In this document: positions 24,608 through 33,203 of the stretch, piece by piece
Layout: each line of letters starts with the position of its first letter
How positions within the stretch are numbered: position 1 is the first letter of the stretch
Assembly (NCBI RefSeq): GCF_001544875.2
Contig: NZ_FCOA02000033.1
Span: 1 to 64,000, forward strand
Length of the DNA stretch: 64,000 nucleotides
Direction: 5' to 3'
DNA from: Caballeronia hypogeia
Lineage (GTDB): Bacteria; Pseudomonadota; Gammaproteobacteria; Burkholderiales; Burkholderiaceae
Position numbers and translations under genes: made by a program
Notes under the pieces: model-generated
What the model saw: the letters and a program-made list of their open reading frames with translations, nothing else
What the model was told of the DNA's origin: nothing
Database searches by the model: none

Positions 24608-25644
24608 GCGCCGACGACACCACCGCGGTGCGCGAAGGCTATCGCTTCGACGAAGCACGTCTGTTCGACTGGATGAGCGCGCATGTCGAAGGATTCGCGG
24701 GGCCGCTGCGCGTCGAGCAGTTCAAGGGCGGCCAGTCGAATCCGACTTATCGCATACGCACGAACGAACGCGACTATGTGCTGCGCCGCAAGCCGCCCGG
24801 TCAGTTGCTCAAGGGCGCGCATGCGATCGAGCGGGAAGCGCGCGTGATTACCGCGCTCGACGGCGCAGGCTTCCCAGTGCCGCGCGTGCATGGCTTGTGC
24901 GAAGACGCGTCGGTGATCGGCAGCAGCTTCTATCTGATGGACTGCGTCGCGGGGCGCATCTTCTGGAGCGCGGCGTTTCCCGACCTGCCGCGCGACGCGC
25001 GCGCGCCCATGTTCGATGCGATGAACGACACGCTCGCGCGGCTGCACCGCATCGATCCGGCCGCGATCGGCCTCGGTGATTACGGTCGCGGCGGAAACTA
25101 TGCGGCGCGCCAGATCGAGCGATGGTCGAAGCAATATCGCGAGGACGATCTCGCCGGCAGGCTGGCGGACATGGACCGGCTGATCGAATGGCTGCAGCGA
25201 CATATCCCGGAAGATGACGAAACCTCCATCGTGCATGGCGATTTCCGCGTCGACAACATGATCTTTCATCCGAGCGAACCGCGCGTGGTGGCGGTGCTCG
25301 ACTGGGAACTCTCGACGCTTGGGTCTCCGCTTGCCGATTTCGCCTATCACCTGATGATGTATCGAATGCCTCAGGACATTCTCGGAGGATTGGCCGGTAC
25401 GGACCTCGCGGCGCATGGCCTGCCGGACGAGGCCGGCTATGTGCGGGCCTATTGCGAACGGACCGGGCGCAGCGGCATTCCGGAGCTTAAGTTTTATATC
25501 GTGCTCAATCTGTTTCGACTGGCCGCGATCCTGCACGGCATTCGGGGAAGAGTCGCGCGCGGCACGGCGGCAAGCGCGCATGCTCAGGCGATGAGCGCGA
25601 AGCTGGAGCGCGTCGCCGCGCTGGCGTGGGCGCAGACGCAGTGA
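24604..25644 (+). CDS. Aminoglycoside-phosphotransferase-like kinase (LvaA/ACAD11 N-domain type)
   Basis: 346 residues of the APH/ChoK fold. VEQFKGGQSNPTYRI (residues 37-51) is the nucleotide-binding loop, HGDFRVDN (211-218) the catalytic loop and VLDWELSTLGSPLADF (231-246) the Mg-binding Asp region. Relatives are fused to ACAD in animal ACAD10/11 and stand alone as LvaA in pseudomonads, where they phosphorylate the hydroxyl of 4-hydroxyacyl-CoA. The gene overlaps the ACAD by four bases and is followed by a hairpin terminator. LvaB, a small partner of LvaA, is not seen nearby. Confidence 0.82.
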   Translation: MSADDTTAVREGYRFDEARLFDWMSAHVEGFAGPLRVEQFKGGQSNPTYRIRTNERDYVLRRKPPGQLLKGAHAIEREARVITALDGAGFPVPRVHGLCEDASVIGSSFYLMDCVAGRIFWSAAFPDLPRDARAPMFDAMNDTLARLHRIDPAAIGLGDYGRGGNYAARQIERWSKQYREDDLAGRLADMDRLIEWLQRHIPEDDETSIVHGDFRVDNMIFHPSEPRVVAVLDWELSTLGSPLADFAYHLMMYRMPQDILGGLAGTDLAAHGLPDEAGYVRAYCERTGRSGIPELKFYIVLNLFRLAAILHGIRGRVARGTAASAHAQAMSAKLERVAALAWAQTQ

Positions 25645-25650
25645 GATGGA

Positions 25651-25672
25651 AGGCGCTGCGGGGGCAGCGCCT
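25651..25672 (+). terminator. Rho-independent-like terminator after the kinase-like gene
   Basis: AGGCGCTGC and GCAGCGCCT form a nine-base-pair stem with a four-base loop, followed by TTTC, seven bases after the stop codon. Confidence 0.65.
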
Positions 25673-25707
25673 TTCGTCCATGAAGCACCCGCTGAATCCC
25701 GCATATC

Positions 25708-25724
25708 CTTAGCGAAAATCGTGC
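25708..25724 (+). promoter_or_regulatory. Sulfonate-island motif copy a
   Basis: CTTAGCGAAAATCGTGC lies about 80 bases before the FMN reductase start. It matches CTTATCGCGAATCGTGC at 30473-30489 at 14 of 17 positions and resembles sites at 30438-30454 and 29352-29369 (minus). Candidate site for a CysB/SsuR-like LysR regulator, which is not itself in the window. Confidence 0.5.
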
Positions 25725-25800
25725 GTTCCGGTCCGCGTGTGCGCTGGCTATGATGGTTCATCTGACGGCTTTCGCCGTTGCCATTTCCGGAGCACTGAAC

Positions 25801-26439
25801 TTGACCCGAACTGAATCATCGCGCCGTCCGCTCGTCGTCGGAATCGGCGGCACGACGCGGCCCGCATCATCGACCGAGCGCGCGCTGGCGTTCGCATTGA
25901 AAGGCGCACAGGAGTCCGGCGCGCGCGTGCAGTTGTTCGGCGGCGCGTTCCTGCACAGCCTGCCGCACTACGCGCCCGAAACGCGCGAACTGACCGACGA
26001 GCAGCACGAACTCATCGAAGCGGTGCGCGCCGCCGATGCGCTCGTCATCGCGACGCCCGGCTATCACGGCGGCATCTCCGGACTCGTCAAGAACGCGCTC
26101 GATACGCTCGAGGAACTGCGTCTCGACGAGCGCCCGTATCTCGATGGCCGTGCGGTCGGCAGCATCGTCACCGCGTATGGATGGCAGGCCGCGGGCACGG
26201 TATTGACGTCGCTGCGCTCGATCGTGCACGCGCTGCGCGGCTGGCCGACGCCGTTCGGCGCGGCGGTCAACACGCTGGAGACGCGCTTCGAATCGGCCGA
26301 TACGTGCTCGGACCCGAAGGTCGTCGAGCAGCTTCGAACGGTCGGGCAGCAGGCGTCGAACTTTGCGCTGGCGTTCGGCGCGCAGCGCGCGGACGCGTGG
26401 CATGCGGTGGAAAGAAAGGTGGCGGTGACGCAGGACTAG
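25801..26439 (+). CDS. NAD(P)H-dependent FMN reductase
   Basis: 212 residues of the flavodoxin-like FMN reductase family: VVGIGGTTRPASSTERALAF at the N-terminus binds the phosphate and IATPGYHGGISGLVKNALD (about 80-98) is the flavin-contact loop. It is expected to supply FMNH2 to the luciferase-like monooxygenases of this island, the role SsuE plays for SsuD. A TTG at 25801 is preferred because CGGAG lies eight bases upstream; an in-frame ATG at 25750 would add 17 residues of hydrophobic character. It is convergent to ssuB. Confidence 0.8.
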   Translation: MTRTESSRRPLVVGIGGTTRPASSTERALAFALKGAQESGARVQLFGGAFLHSLPHYAPETRELTDEQHELIEAVRAADALVIATPGYHGGISGLVKNALDTLEELRLDERPYLDGRAVGSIVTAYGWQAAGTVLTSLRSIVHALRGWPTPFGAAVNTLETRFESADTCSDPKVVEQLRTVGQQASNFALAFGAQRADAWHAVERKVAVTQD

Positions 26440-26448
26440 GCCGGAACG

Positions 26449-26512
26449 CGCCGCGCTCTCACGCGCGGCGTCCGAAACAAAAGCGCCGCGCAATCGCGCG
26501 GCGTTTCTTTTT
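26449..26512. terminator. Two tandem hairpins with identical arms
   Basis: CGCCGCGC/GCGCGGCG forms one stem at 26449-26470 (six-base loop) and the same two arms form a second at 26484-26503 (four-base loop). The second is followed by a T-rich run (TTTCTTTTT), so it should terminate plus-strand transcription from the FMN reductase; stems may also act on the convergent ssuB transcript. Confidence 0.75.
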
Positions 26513-26530
26513 GCGTTCCGATAACGCGGA

Positions 26531-27319
26531 TCAGTCCGGACGCAGCACGCGCGAAAGCACCTGCTCTTCCAGTTCGGCGAAGCCATCGGCCGTGCGCGAG
26601 CGCGGGCGTGGCAGCGACACGGGCGTGTCCAGCGTAATGCGCCCCTGATCGATCAACACGATGCGATCCCCAAGCGACACCGCTTCCTGCACGTCATGCG
26701 TGACGAGCAGCGCGGTGAATCCATGCTCGCGCCACAACCGTTCGATCAAGCCCTGCATCTCGATGCGCGTCAGCGCATCGAGCGCGCCGAGCGGTTCATC
26801 GAGCAGCAGCAGATCCGGCCGATGCACCAGCGCCCGCGCCAGCGCCACGCGTTGCCGCTGACCGCCCGACAGCCGCGACGGCCAGTCCTTCTCGCGCTCG
26901 GACAATCCGACTTCCGCGAGCGTCGCGCGCGCTTCGTCGCGTCGCGCGCGCGGCAGGCCGATCATCACGTTGTCGAGCACGCTCTTCCACGGCAGCAGGC
27001 GCGCATCCTGAAACATGATGCGAACCTGGAGCGCGGCGTCCGGCGTCGCGGCATTGCGCTGCACGACGCCGCTGGACACATCGTCGAGCCCGGCGATCAG
27101 GCGCAGCAAGGTGGACTTGCCGCAACCGCTGCGCCCGACGATCGAAACGAAGCTGCCTCGCTCAATGGAAAAGTCCAGGTTCTCCAGCACGCGGCGCTCG
27201 CCGAAGCGCTTCTCCACGCCGCGCAGCGACACGGCGAGATCGCGGCCCGTGCGCGTGCGCGCGAGCGGTTCCTTGCGCCGCAACACGGGCGCGAAAGTAT
27301 CGAGTTCGATCAGGTTCAT
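26531..27319 (-). CDS. ssuB: Aliphatic sulfonate ABC importer ATPase SsuB
   Basis: 262 residues. Walker A GRSGCGKSTLLRLIAG, FQDARLLPWKSVLDNV (the SsuB/TauB Q-loop), signature LSGGQRQRVALARALVH and Walker B LLLDEPLGALDALTR. It has an N-terminal extension of about 30 residues before the first strand. It overlaps the end of ssuC by four bases and ends the ssuA-ssuD-ssuC-ssuB array. Confidence 0.9.
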   Translation of the reverse strand: MNLIELDTFAPVLRRKEPLARTRTGRDLAVSLRGVEKRFGERRVLENLDFSIERGSFVSIVGRSGCGKSTLLRLIAGLDDVSSGVVQRNAATPDAALQVRIMFQDARLLPWKSVLDNVMIGLPRARRDEARATLAEVGLSEREKDWPSRLSGGQRQRVALARALVHRPDLLLLDEPLGALDALTRIEMQGLIERLWREHGFTALLVTHDVQEAVSLGDRIVLIDQGRITLDTPVSLPRPRSRTADGFAELEEQVLSRVLRPD

Positions 27320-28110
27320 GATTGCGCCTTGTTCTGATACGCCGGATGCCAGCGCAAGCTTGCGCGTTCGATCGCGCGGGCGGCCATGTCGGCCAGTTTG
27401 CCGAGCAGCGCGTAAAGCAGGATGCCGAGCACGACGACATCGGTTTGCAGGAACTCGCGTGCGTTCATCGTCATGTAGCCGATGCCCGATTGCGCGGAAA
27501 TGGTCTCCGCGACGATCAGCATCACCCACATCAGCCCGAATGCGAAGCGCACGCCGACGAGAATCGACGGCAATGCGCCGGGCAAAATCACGTGCCGATA
27601 CAGCGCGAAGCCGGAAAGCCCATAGCTTTTCGACATCTCGATCAGATCGCGATCCACCGAGCGGATGCCGTGATACGTGTTCACGTACACCGGAAAGAAT
27701 ACGCCCAGCGCGACCAGCACGAGCTTCGCCTCCTCGCCGATGCCGAACCAGAGGATCAGCAACGGGATCATCGCGAGCGCGGGGATGTTGCGGATCATTT
27801 GCACGGTGGAATCGAGCAGGACTTCCGCCGGTTTGAAGAGCCCGGTTGCAAGACCGAGCACGAAGCCGATGCCGCCGCCCATCGCGAAGCCCGCGAACGC
27901 GCGCCACGCACTCACCTTCACGTTGGCCCACAAGTCGCCCGATTCGATCAGCGACCACGCCGCCTTCGCCACCGCGAGCGGCTCGGGCAGCACGCGCGCC
28001 GAGAGTCCGCCCGTGCGCGCGGCGATTTCCCACGCGAGCAGAATCAGCAACGGCATGAGCCACGGCAACGCGCGCGCACCGGCGCGCCGAAGAACTGGGT
28101 TCGTTTGCAT
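27316..28110 (-). CDS. ssuC: Aliphatic sulfonate ABC importer permease SsuC
   Basis: 264 residues with about six membrane spans. LPEPLAVAKAAWSLIESGDLW, the coupling loop SYGLSGFALYRHVILPGALP and IVAETISAQSGIGYMTMNAR are SsuC/TauC hallmarks. It begins nine bases after ssuD. Confidence 0.92.
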   Translation of the reverse strand: MQTNPVLRRAGARALPWLMPLLILLAWEIAARTGGLSARVLPEPLAVAKAAWSLIESGDLWANVKVSAWRAFAGFAMGGGIGFVLGLATGLFKPAEVLLDSTVQMIRNIPALAMIPLLILWFGIGEEAKLVLVALGVFFPVYVNTYHGIRSVDRDLIEMSKSYGLSGFALYRHVILPGALPSILVGVRFAFGLMWVMLIVAETISAQSGIGYMTMNAREFLQTDVVVLGILLYALLGKLADMAARAIERASLRWHPAYQNKAQS

Positions 28111-28119
28111 GAAAGGTCC

Positions 28120-29268
28120 TCAGCTTTGCGCCGCTTTCGGCAATTCACTCGTGCCGATCACTTCACCGAACGGCCCCGACAGCGGACCCGTCACGGGCGC
28201 CTTTTGCGTGCGCGGCAGCAACGGGAACACCAGTTCCGCGAATCGATACGACTCTTCGAGATGTGGATAGCCCGACAGAATGAACGTCTCGATGCCGAGT
28301 TCGGCGTACTGCTTCATCAGCCCGGCGACCTGCTGCGGATTGCCGACGAGCGCCGTGCCCGCGCCGCCGCGCACGAGCCCGACGCCCGCCCACAGATGCG
28401 GATAGACCTCCAGCTTGTCGCGATTGCCGCCGTGCAGCGCGGCCATGCGGCGCTGGCCTTCGGAATCCATCTTCGCGAACTGCGCCTGCGCGCGCTGAAT
28501 GGTTTCATCGTCGAGCTTGCTGATGAGCTTGTCGGCGGCGGCCCACGCTTCCTCTTCGGTCTCGCGCACGATCACATGTAGTCGAATGCCGAACTTGATG
28601 TCGCGCCCTTCGGCTTGCGCGCGGCGACGAATATCCGCGAGTTTCTTTTCGACGGCGGCGGGCGGCTCGCCCCACGTGAGATACGTGTCGATATGCTTCG
28701 CCGCGATCTCGTGCGCGGCCGCCGAAGACCCGCCGAACCACAGCGGCGGATGCGGCCGCTGCACCGGCGGATACAGCAGCTTGCCGCCCTCGGTGCGCAG
28801 ATGCTTGCCGCTGTAATCGAAGCTGCCCTTCTCATGCGAGCTTTCGAGCAGGCCGCGCCAGATGCTCAGGAAGTCGTCGGTGATTTCGTAGCGCGTGTCG
28901 TGATCGTTGAAGACGCCATCGCTCGCGAGCTCGTTCGGATCGCCGCCCGTCACCACGTTGATGAGCAGACGCCCGTTCGAGAGCCGGTCGAAGGTCGACG
29001 CCATGCGCGCCGACAATCCCGGCGAGCTCAGACCCGGCCGAATCGCGACGAGAAACTTGAGGCGCCGCGTCGCGTGAATCAGACTCGACGCGACGACCCA
29101 CGCGTCTTCGCACGAACGGCCCGTGGGCAGAAGCACGCCTTCGTAGCCGAGCGTATCGGCGGCGACGGCGATCTGGCGGAAGTAATCGGAGTCGGCGGCA
29201 CGCGCGCCTTGCGAGGTGCCGAGGTATCGGCTGTCGCCGTGAGTCGGGATGAACCAGAAAACATTCAT
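28120..29268 (-). CDS. ssuD: FMNH2-dependent alkanesulfonate monooxygenase SsuD
   Basis: 382 residues, the length of SsuD. MNVFWFIPTHGDSRYLGT, LLPTGRSCEDAWVVASSLI (active-site Cys), LFN-like NVVTGGDPNELA and the C-terminal ILSGYPHLEE match E. coli SsuD almost block for block. It desulfonates C1-C10 alkanesulfonates to sulfite and aldehyde, using FMNH2 from a partner reductase such as the one at 25801-26439. ATG at 29268 is selected by homology. The 135-base gap to ssuA contains a motif copy, so it may have its own promoter. Confidence 0.95.
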   Translation of the reverse strand: MNVFWFIPTHGDSRYLGTSQGARAADSDYFRQIAVAADTLGYEGVLLPTGRSCEDAWVVASSLIHATRRLKFLVAIRPGLSSPGLSARMASTFDRLSNGRLLINVVTGGDPNELASDGVFNDHDTRYEITDDFLSIWRGLLESSHEKGSFDYSGKHLRTEGGKLLYPPVQRPHPPLWFGGSSAAAHEIAAKHIDTYLTWGEPPAAVEKKLADIRRRAQAEGRDIKFGIRLHVIVRETEEEAWAAADKLISKLDDETIQRAQAQFAKMDSEGQRRMAALHGGNRDKLEVYPHLWAGVGLVRGGAGTALVGNPQQVAGLMKQYAELGIETFILSGYPHLEESYRFAELVFPLLPRTQKAPVTGPLSGPFGEVIGTSELPKAAQS

Positions 29269-29351
29269 GCTGATGCGTTTCTCTCGAAGTCTTGTGTAGG
29301 GAGATGCGGCGTTCCTCCGACGAGTGTAAAGACGCATCGTCGGCGGGCGAA

Positions 29352-29392
29352 CCATCGATTCGCGCTAAGGAAATGCACTGTTCTGCTTAGCG
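29352..29392. promoter_or_regulatory. Sulfonate-island motif copy d and inverted repeat upstream of ssuD
   Basis: On the minus strand 29369-29352 reads CTTAGCGCGAATCGATGG, matching the motif near ssuA. The same bases start an inverted repeat CGCTAAG (29363-29369)...CTTAGCG (29386-29392) with a 16-base spacer, in the ssuA-ssuD gap. Confidence 0.5.
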
Positions 29393-29403
29393 TGCGACGC
29401 TCA

Positions 29404-30378
29404 TCACGCGACGTTCCAGCGCGCTTCGGTCACGTCGAGCTTCTTCGGAATCAGCCGGAGGCTCGCGAAGGTGTCGGCGATCTGCTGCTGGTACGCGAGC
29501 GTCGCGGGCGATACCTGTTCCACGCCATAAGCGGTGCGTTTCAGCGCATGCTCGATAGTCCCGGCATCCAGCCCGACGAGCGGCGACAGTTGCGCCGCGA
29601 CTGCCGGTACGTTGTCGCGCGCCCAGCGATCGACGCGATCCAGTTCTTCGAGCACGGCGCGCACGAGTTGCGGCTGCGTGGAGGCGATCTTGCGCGTCGC
29701 GAGGTAGTACTGGATGTTGCGCACGAGCCCGGTGCCGTCGGCAATCTGACGCGCGTTCGCCTGACGTTCGATCGCGGCGAGATACGGGTCCCAGATCACC
29801 CACGCATCGACGCTGCCTTGCACGAAAGCCGCGCGCGCATCGGCAGGCGCGAGATAGGCGGGCTGAATGTCGGCGTATGAAAGTCCCGCTTTTTTCAGCG
29901 CCTCGACCAGCAGATAATGCACATTCGAGCCCTTGTTCAGCGCGACTTTCTTGCCGCGCAACTCCGCGACCGAGCGAATGGCGGAATCCTTCGGAACGAC
30001 GATCGCTTCCGCGCGCGGCGCGGAAGGTTCGTTGGCGACATAGACGAAATCGACGCCCGCCGCCTGCGCGAAAATCGGCGGCGTCTCACCGACCGTGCCG
30101 ATATCGATCGCGCCCGCATTCAGTCCTTCGAGCAGTTGCGGCCCGGCCGGAAACTCCAGCCATTGCACGCTGACGCCTTGCGACGCGAGCCGCTTCTCCA
30201 GCGCGCCGCTCGCCTTCAATACGACGAAGTTGCCGTATTTCTGATAGCCGATGCGCAGCGTCTTCGGTGCATCGTCGGCGTGCGCGGCGTTCAGGGTGAA
30301 TGCGCCTGCGCCGAGCGCCGCGAGCGTGACGATCGCGCGTCGGCGCGCGGGCGATTCAGGCTTGTTTTCGTGTGACAT
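29404..30378 (-). CDS. ssuA: Aliphatic sulfonate-binding protein SsuA
   Basis: 324 residues, with an N-terminal twin-arginine-containing signal (PARRRAIVTLAALGAGAFTL) and SBP type II fold: LRIGYQKYGNFVVLKASG, GAIDIGTVGETPPIFAQAAG, VALNKGSNVHYLLVEALKKA and DAWVIWDPYLAA. These are SsuA hallmarks. Periplasmic partner of SsuBC. ATG at 30378 has GAGGAAA about nine bases upstream. A paralogue lies at 45220-46209. Confidence 0.92.
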   Translation of the reverse strand: MSHENKPESPARRRAIVTLAALGAGAFTLNAAHADDAPKTLRIGYQKYGNFVVLKASGALEKRLASQGVSVQWLEFPAGPQLLEGLNAGAIDIGTVGETPPIFAQAAGVDFVYVANEPSAPRAEAIVVPKDSAIRSVAELRGKKVALNKGSNVHYLLVEALKKAGLSYADIQPAYLAPADARAAFVQGSVDAWVIWDPYLAAIERQANARQIADGTGLVRNIQYYLATRKIASTQPQLVRAVLEELDRVDRWARDNVPAVAAQLSPLVGLDAGTIEHALKRTAYGVEQVSPATLAYQQQIADTFASLRLIPKKLDVTEARWNVA

Positions 30379-30437
30379 GCGTGGTTTCCTCGAGCAATGT
30401 TCAGTCCCGGGAATCCTAGCAACGCACATCGCGCCGG

Positions 30438-30489
30438 CTAAGCGAGAAATCGTGATAAGCATTGCAGCGGCGCTTATCGCGAATCGTGC
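30438..30489. promoter_or_regulatory. Sulfonate-island motif copies b and c, and inverted repeat upstream of ssuA
   Basis: CTAAGCGAGAAATCGTG (30438-30454) and CTTATCGCGAATCGTGC (30473-30489) flank an inverted repeat GATAAGC (30454-30460), 11 bases, GCTTATC (30472-30478). The spacing is typical of LysR-type binding sites. It lies 60-110 bases before ssuA and directly after the stop of the upstream monooxygenase gene. Confidence 0.55.
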
Positions 30490-30494
30490 TTACG

Positions 30495-31850
30495 TCATGC
30501 GTATTCGTGCTGAAGCACCGCGCGCCCGTCCGCCGGAATCGCGAGACCGAGATGCTCGCGCAATGTCGTTCCGTCGTATTCGCGACGGAAGATGCCGCGC
30601 CGCTGCAGAATCGGCACGACGCCTTCGGTGAACGCTTCGAGTCCGCCGGGCAGCGCGTCGGGCATCAGGTTGAAGCCATCGGCGGCGCCGCGCTCGAACC
30701 AGTGCGCGATGTCGTCGGCGATCTGCTCCGGCGTGCCCACGATCACGCGATGCCCGCCTCCGCCCGCAAGCGCGCGCACGAGTTCGCGCACCGTGTAGCC
30801 ATGCGCGCGCGCCTGCGCGAGCGTCGCGTTGAAGAACGTGTGATTGCCGTTGCCATTGCCGGGCGGCGGCAGGTCGTCGGGCAGGCGCTCATCGAGCGAC
30901 AGCGTGTCGACGCTCACGCCGAGAATGCCCGCGAGCCGGTTGAGGCTATAGCTCCACGGAATCAGATCGACGAGTTCATCGCGGCGGCGCAGCGCTTCGG
31001 CCTCGGTCGCGCCGATGATCGTCGTCAGTCCCGCGAGCACTTTCACGGCGTTCGGTCCGCGTCCGTGACGCGCGGCGCGTGCGTTGAGATCGTCGCGATA
31101 AGCACGCGCTTCATCGAACGATTGCGACGCCGAGAACACCGCTTCGGCATGACGCGCGGCAAGCTCGCGCCCGTCGCCCGATGCGCCCGCCTGCACCAGC
31201 ACCGGATGCCCCTGACGCGAGCGCGGCAAGTTGAGCGCGCCCTGCACCGCGAAGAAGCGTCCGCGATGCGCTGCGGCATGCACGCGCGCCATATCGACGA
31301 AACGTCCCGCCTCTTTATCGCCGATGAACGCGCCGTCTTCCCAGCTATTCCACAGCGTCTTGACGAGCGCGGCGAACTCGTCCGCGCGTGCATAACGTTG
31401 CGCGTGATCCGGCACGGCGTCGAGGCCGAAGTTGCGCGCGGACGGCAGATCCGCCGTTGTCACGATGTTCCAGCCCGCGCGTCCGCCGCTGATGAGATCG
31501 AGCGTCGCGAAGCGCCGCGCGAGGTTGTACGGCTCGTTGTAACTCGTCGACGCCGTCGCGATCAGCCCGAGGTGCGTCGTCGCGGCGGCAACGCTTGCGA
31601 GCAGCAGCGTCGGTTCGAGCGCGGTGATCGGTCGGAAGTCGAGCTGATCGGCGATCGCGGCGTTATCCGCGAGAAAGATTGCGTCCAGACACGCGCGCTC
31701 CGCGATCTGCGCGATCCGCACGTAATGATTCACATCGAGGAATGCGCGCGGATCGGCATCGGCGAGACGCCAGGCGGACGGCACGAAGCCGGAATGAAGC
31801 GCGTTGATATTCAGATGCAACTGGCGCGGGGCGCGGCCGCTCGGGCTCAT
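30495..31850 (-). CDS. NtaA/SnaA/DszA-family FMN-dependent monooxygenase (copy 1)
   Basis: 451 residues of the bacterial luciferase-like fold, NtaA/DszA branch: LHLNINALHSGFVPSAWR, TASTSYNEPYNLARRFATLD, GRAGWNIVTTAD, GHPVLVQAGASGDGRE and the C-terminal ADGFNLMPDALPGG. These enzymes use FMNH2 from a separate reductase to oxidise and cleave S-, N- or C-heteroatom substrates such as sulfones. A paralogue of nearly equal length is at 47994-49346. ATG at 31850 has GGAGAAA upstream. It follows the SfnB-like flavoprotein on the same strand. Confidence 0.88.
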   Translation of the reverse strand: MSPSGRAPRQLHLNINALHSGFVPSAWRLADADPRAFLDVNHYVRIAQIAERACLDAIFLADNAAIADQLDFRPITALEPTLLLASVAAATTHLGLIATASTSYNEPYNLARRFATLDLISGGRAGWNIVTTADLPSARNFGLDAVPDHAQRYARADEFAALVKTLWNSWEDGAFIGDKEAGRFVDMARVHAAAHRGRFFAVQGALNLPRSRQGHPVLVQAGASGDGRELAARHAEAVFSASQSFDEARAYRDDLNARAARHGRGPNAVKVLAGLTTIIGATEAEALRRRDELVDLIPWSYSLNRLAGILGVSVDTLSLDERLPDDLPPPGNGNGNHTFFNATLAQARAHGYTVRELVRALAGGGGHRVIVGTPEQIADDIAHWFERGAADGFNLMPDALPGGLEAFTEGVVPILQRRGIFRREYDGTTLREHLGLAIPADGRAVLQHEYA

Positions 31851-31955
31851 GACAGATTTCTCCACGACGTATGAAGCCAACGATTCTCCGATGCGCGCGT
31901 CATGCTCCGCCACCAACGAATTCGCACATCCATATCACGCGCCGTGCTTTGAGCA

Positions 31956-33158
31956 TCAGAACACGCGGCCTTCCGTGAGATGCGTCGTCACGCCGTTGAG
32001 CGCGTGGTCGCCGATCACGCGCGCCTTGTGCAGCAGCGGGTTGTGGCTGAAGATCGTGCGCAGGTTGCGCCAGTGCCGGTCGAAGTTATGCGCGCGCGAC
32101 GTCGCCGATGCGCCGCCCGCCTCGAACATGCGCTCCGCCGCGCTCAACGCGAGCCTGCTGACGACGATCTGCGTGCGCGCTGTCGCGAGCGCGCCTTCGA
32201 GCACGAGCGCGTCGGCGTTCGCGAAGCCGTTGCGGATCGCCTGCGAAGATCGATCGAGCACGCGCGCGTTGTCGCGCACCAGCACATCGATCGCATGGCT
32301 GTTCGCCGTCAGTTCGCCGATCACCTGCTGAATGAACGCATCCTCGCGCGCGGACGGCGCCGCGCTGTGCAACGCCGGACGGCCATGCTTCAGCACATAG
32401 CGCTGCGCATCAGCGATCACGTTGCGCACGATGCCCGCCGCCACCGCCACCAGATGCAACTGCCGCAGCGCGCCGCCGTGTCGGCCGGCGAGCGTCGTCT
32501 GCACACGCGGCGTGACTTCGTCGGCGTGGACGATCAGTTCATCGAATTCAAGACTGCCGCTCGCGGTCATGCGCTGACCCATGCCGTCCCAGTCGTCGAT
32601 CACGCGCAGGCCTTCGCGCCGCACCGGCACGACCGCGAGCGCCGGCTCGCCGTGCTCGTCCTGCACGTTCAGACGCGCGTAGTCGGAGAACGCGGTGCCG
32701 GTCGAATAGTATTTTCGGCCGGTGAGACGGAAGCGGTCGCCGTCGCGCCGCAATTGCGTCGTGATTTCGCCGGGGCGCGACGTGCCTGCTTCCGTGGATG
32801 CGCCGCCGAAAATCGCGCCTTCCGACACGCGGCGAATCTGCAGTTCGTTGAACGGCGTGCGCGGGGAAAGCAGCAAGGCTTCGGTCTGGTCGAAGTGAAT
32901 GCGCAGCGCATGCGCGACATTGCTTTCGTGCGCGGCGAGCGTCGCGATCACGTTGAAAACATCTTCGAGCGTGCCGCCGAGTCCGCCCCATTCAAGCGGC
33001 AAACGCAGCTTGCCGAGACCCGATTGACGAAAGAGCGCGAACGCCTCGAATGGCAGTTCGCGACGCGCTTCGCGCGCGGCCGCGTCTTCGCCGATGGCCT
33101 GAGCAAGTCCGGGCAACGCGGCAAGCGCGGCTTCGAGTTCCTGATTCCTGTTCGACAT
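31956..33158 (-). CDS. SfnB/DszC-like ACAD-fold flavin monooxygenase (copy 1)
   Basis: 400 residues with the acyl-CoA dehydrogenase fold: LFRQSGLGKLRLPLEWGG, HFDQTEALLL, LTGRKYYSTGTAFSDYARL, DDWDGMGQRMTASGSLEFD and the C-terminal SRAHNFDRHWRNLRTIFSHN. The last block is typical of DszC, SfnB and related flavin monooxygenases rather than beta-oxidation enzymes, and no catalytic Glu block of ACADs is evident. Probably uses reduced flavin for S-oxygenation or desulfurisation during sulfur starvation. It stands 105 bases before the NtaA-type gene and 45 bases after the peptide-type ATPase gene, likely one transcript. Confidence 0.85.
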   Translation of the reverse strand: MSNRNQELEAALAALPGLAQAIGEDAAAREARRELPFEAFALFRQSGLGKLRLPLEWGGLGGTLEDVFNVIATLAAHESNVAHALRIHFDQTEALLLSPRTPFNELQIRRVSEGAIFGGASTEAGTSRPGEITTQLRRDGDRFRLTGRKYYSTGTAFSDYARLNVQDEHGEPALAVVPVRREGLRVIDDWDGMGQRMTASGSLEFDELIVHADEVTPRVQTTLAGRHGGALRQLHLVAVAAGIVRNVIADAQRYVLKHGRPALHSAAPSAREDAFIQQVIGELTANSHAIDVLVRDNARVLDRSSQAIRNGFANADALVLEGALATARTQIVVSRLALSAAERMFEAGGASATSRAHNFDRHWRNLRTIFSHNPLLHKARVIGDHALNGVTTHLTEGRVF

Positions 33159-33203
33159 GTGACGTTGAATTCCTGTTTTCGTTGATGCGGTTTGATGCGG
33201 GTT

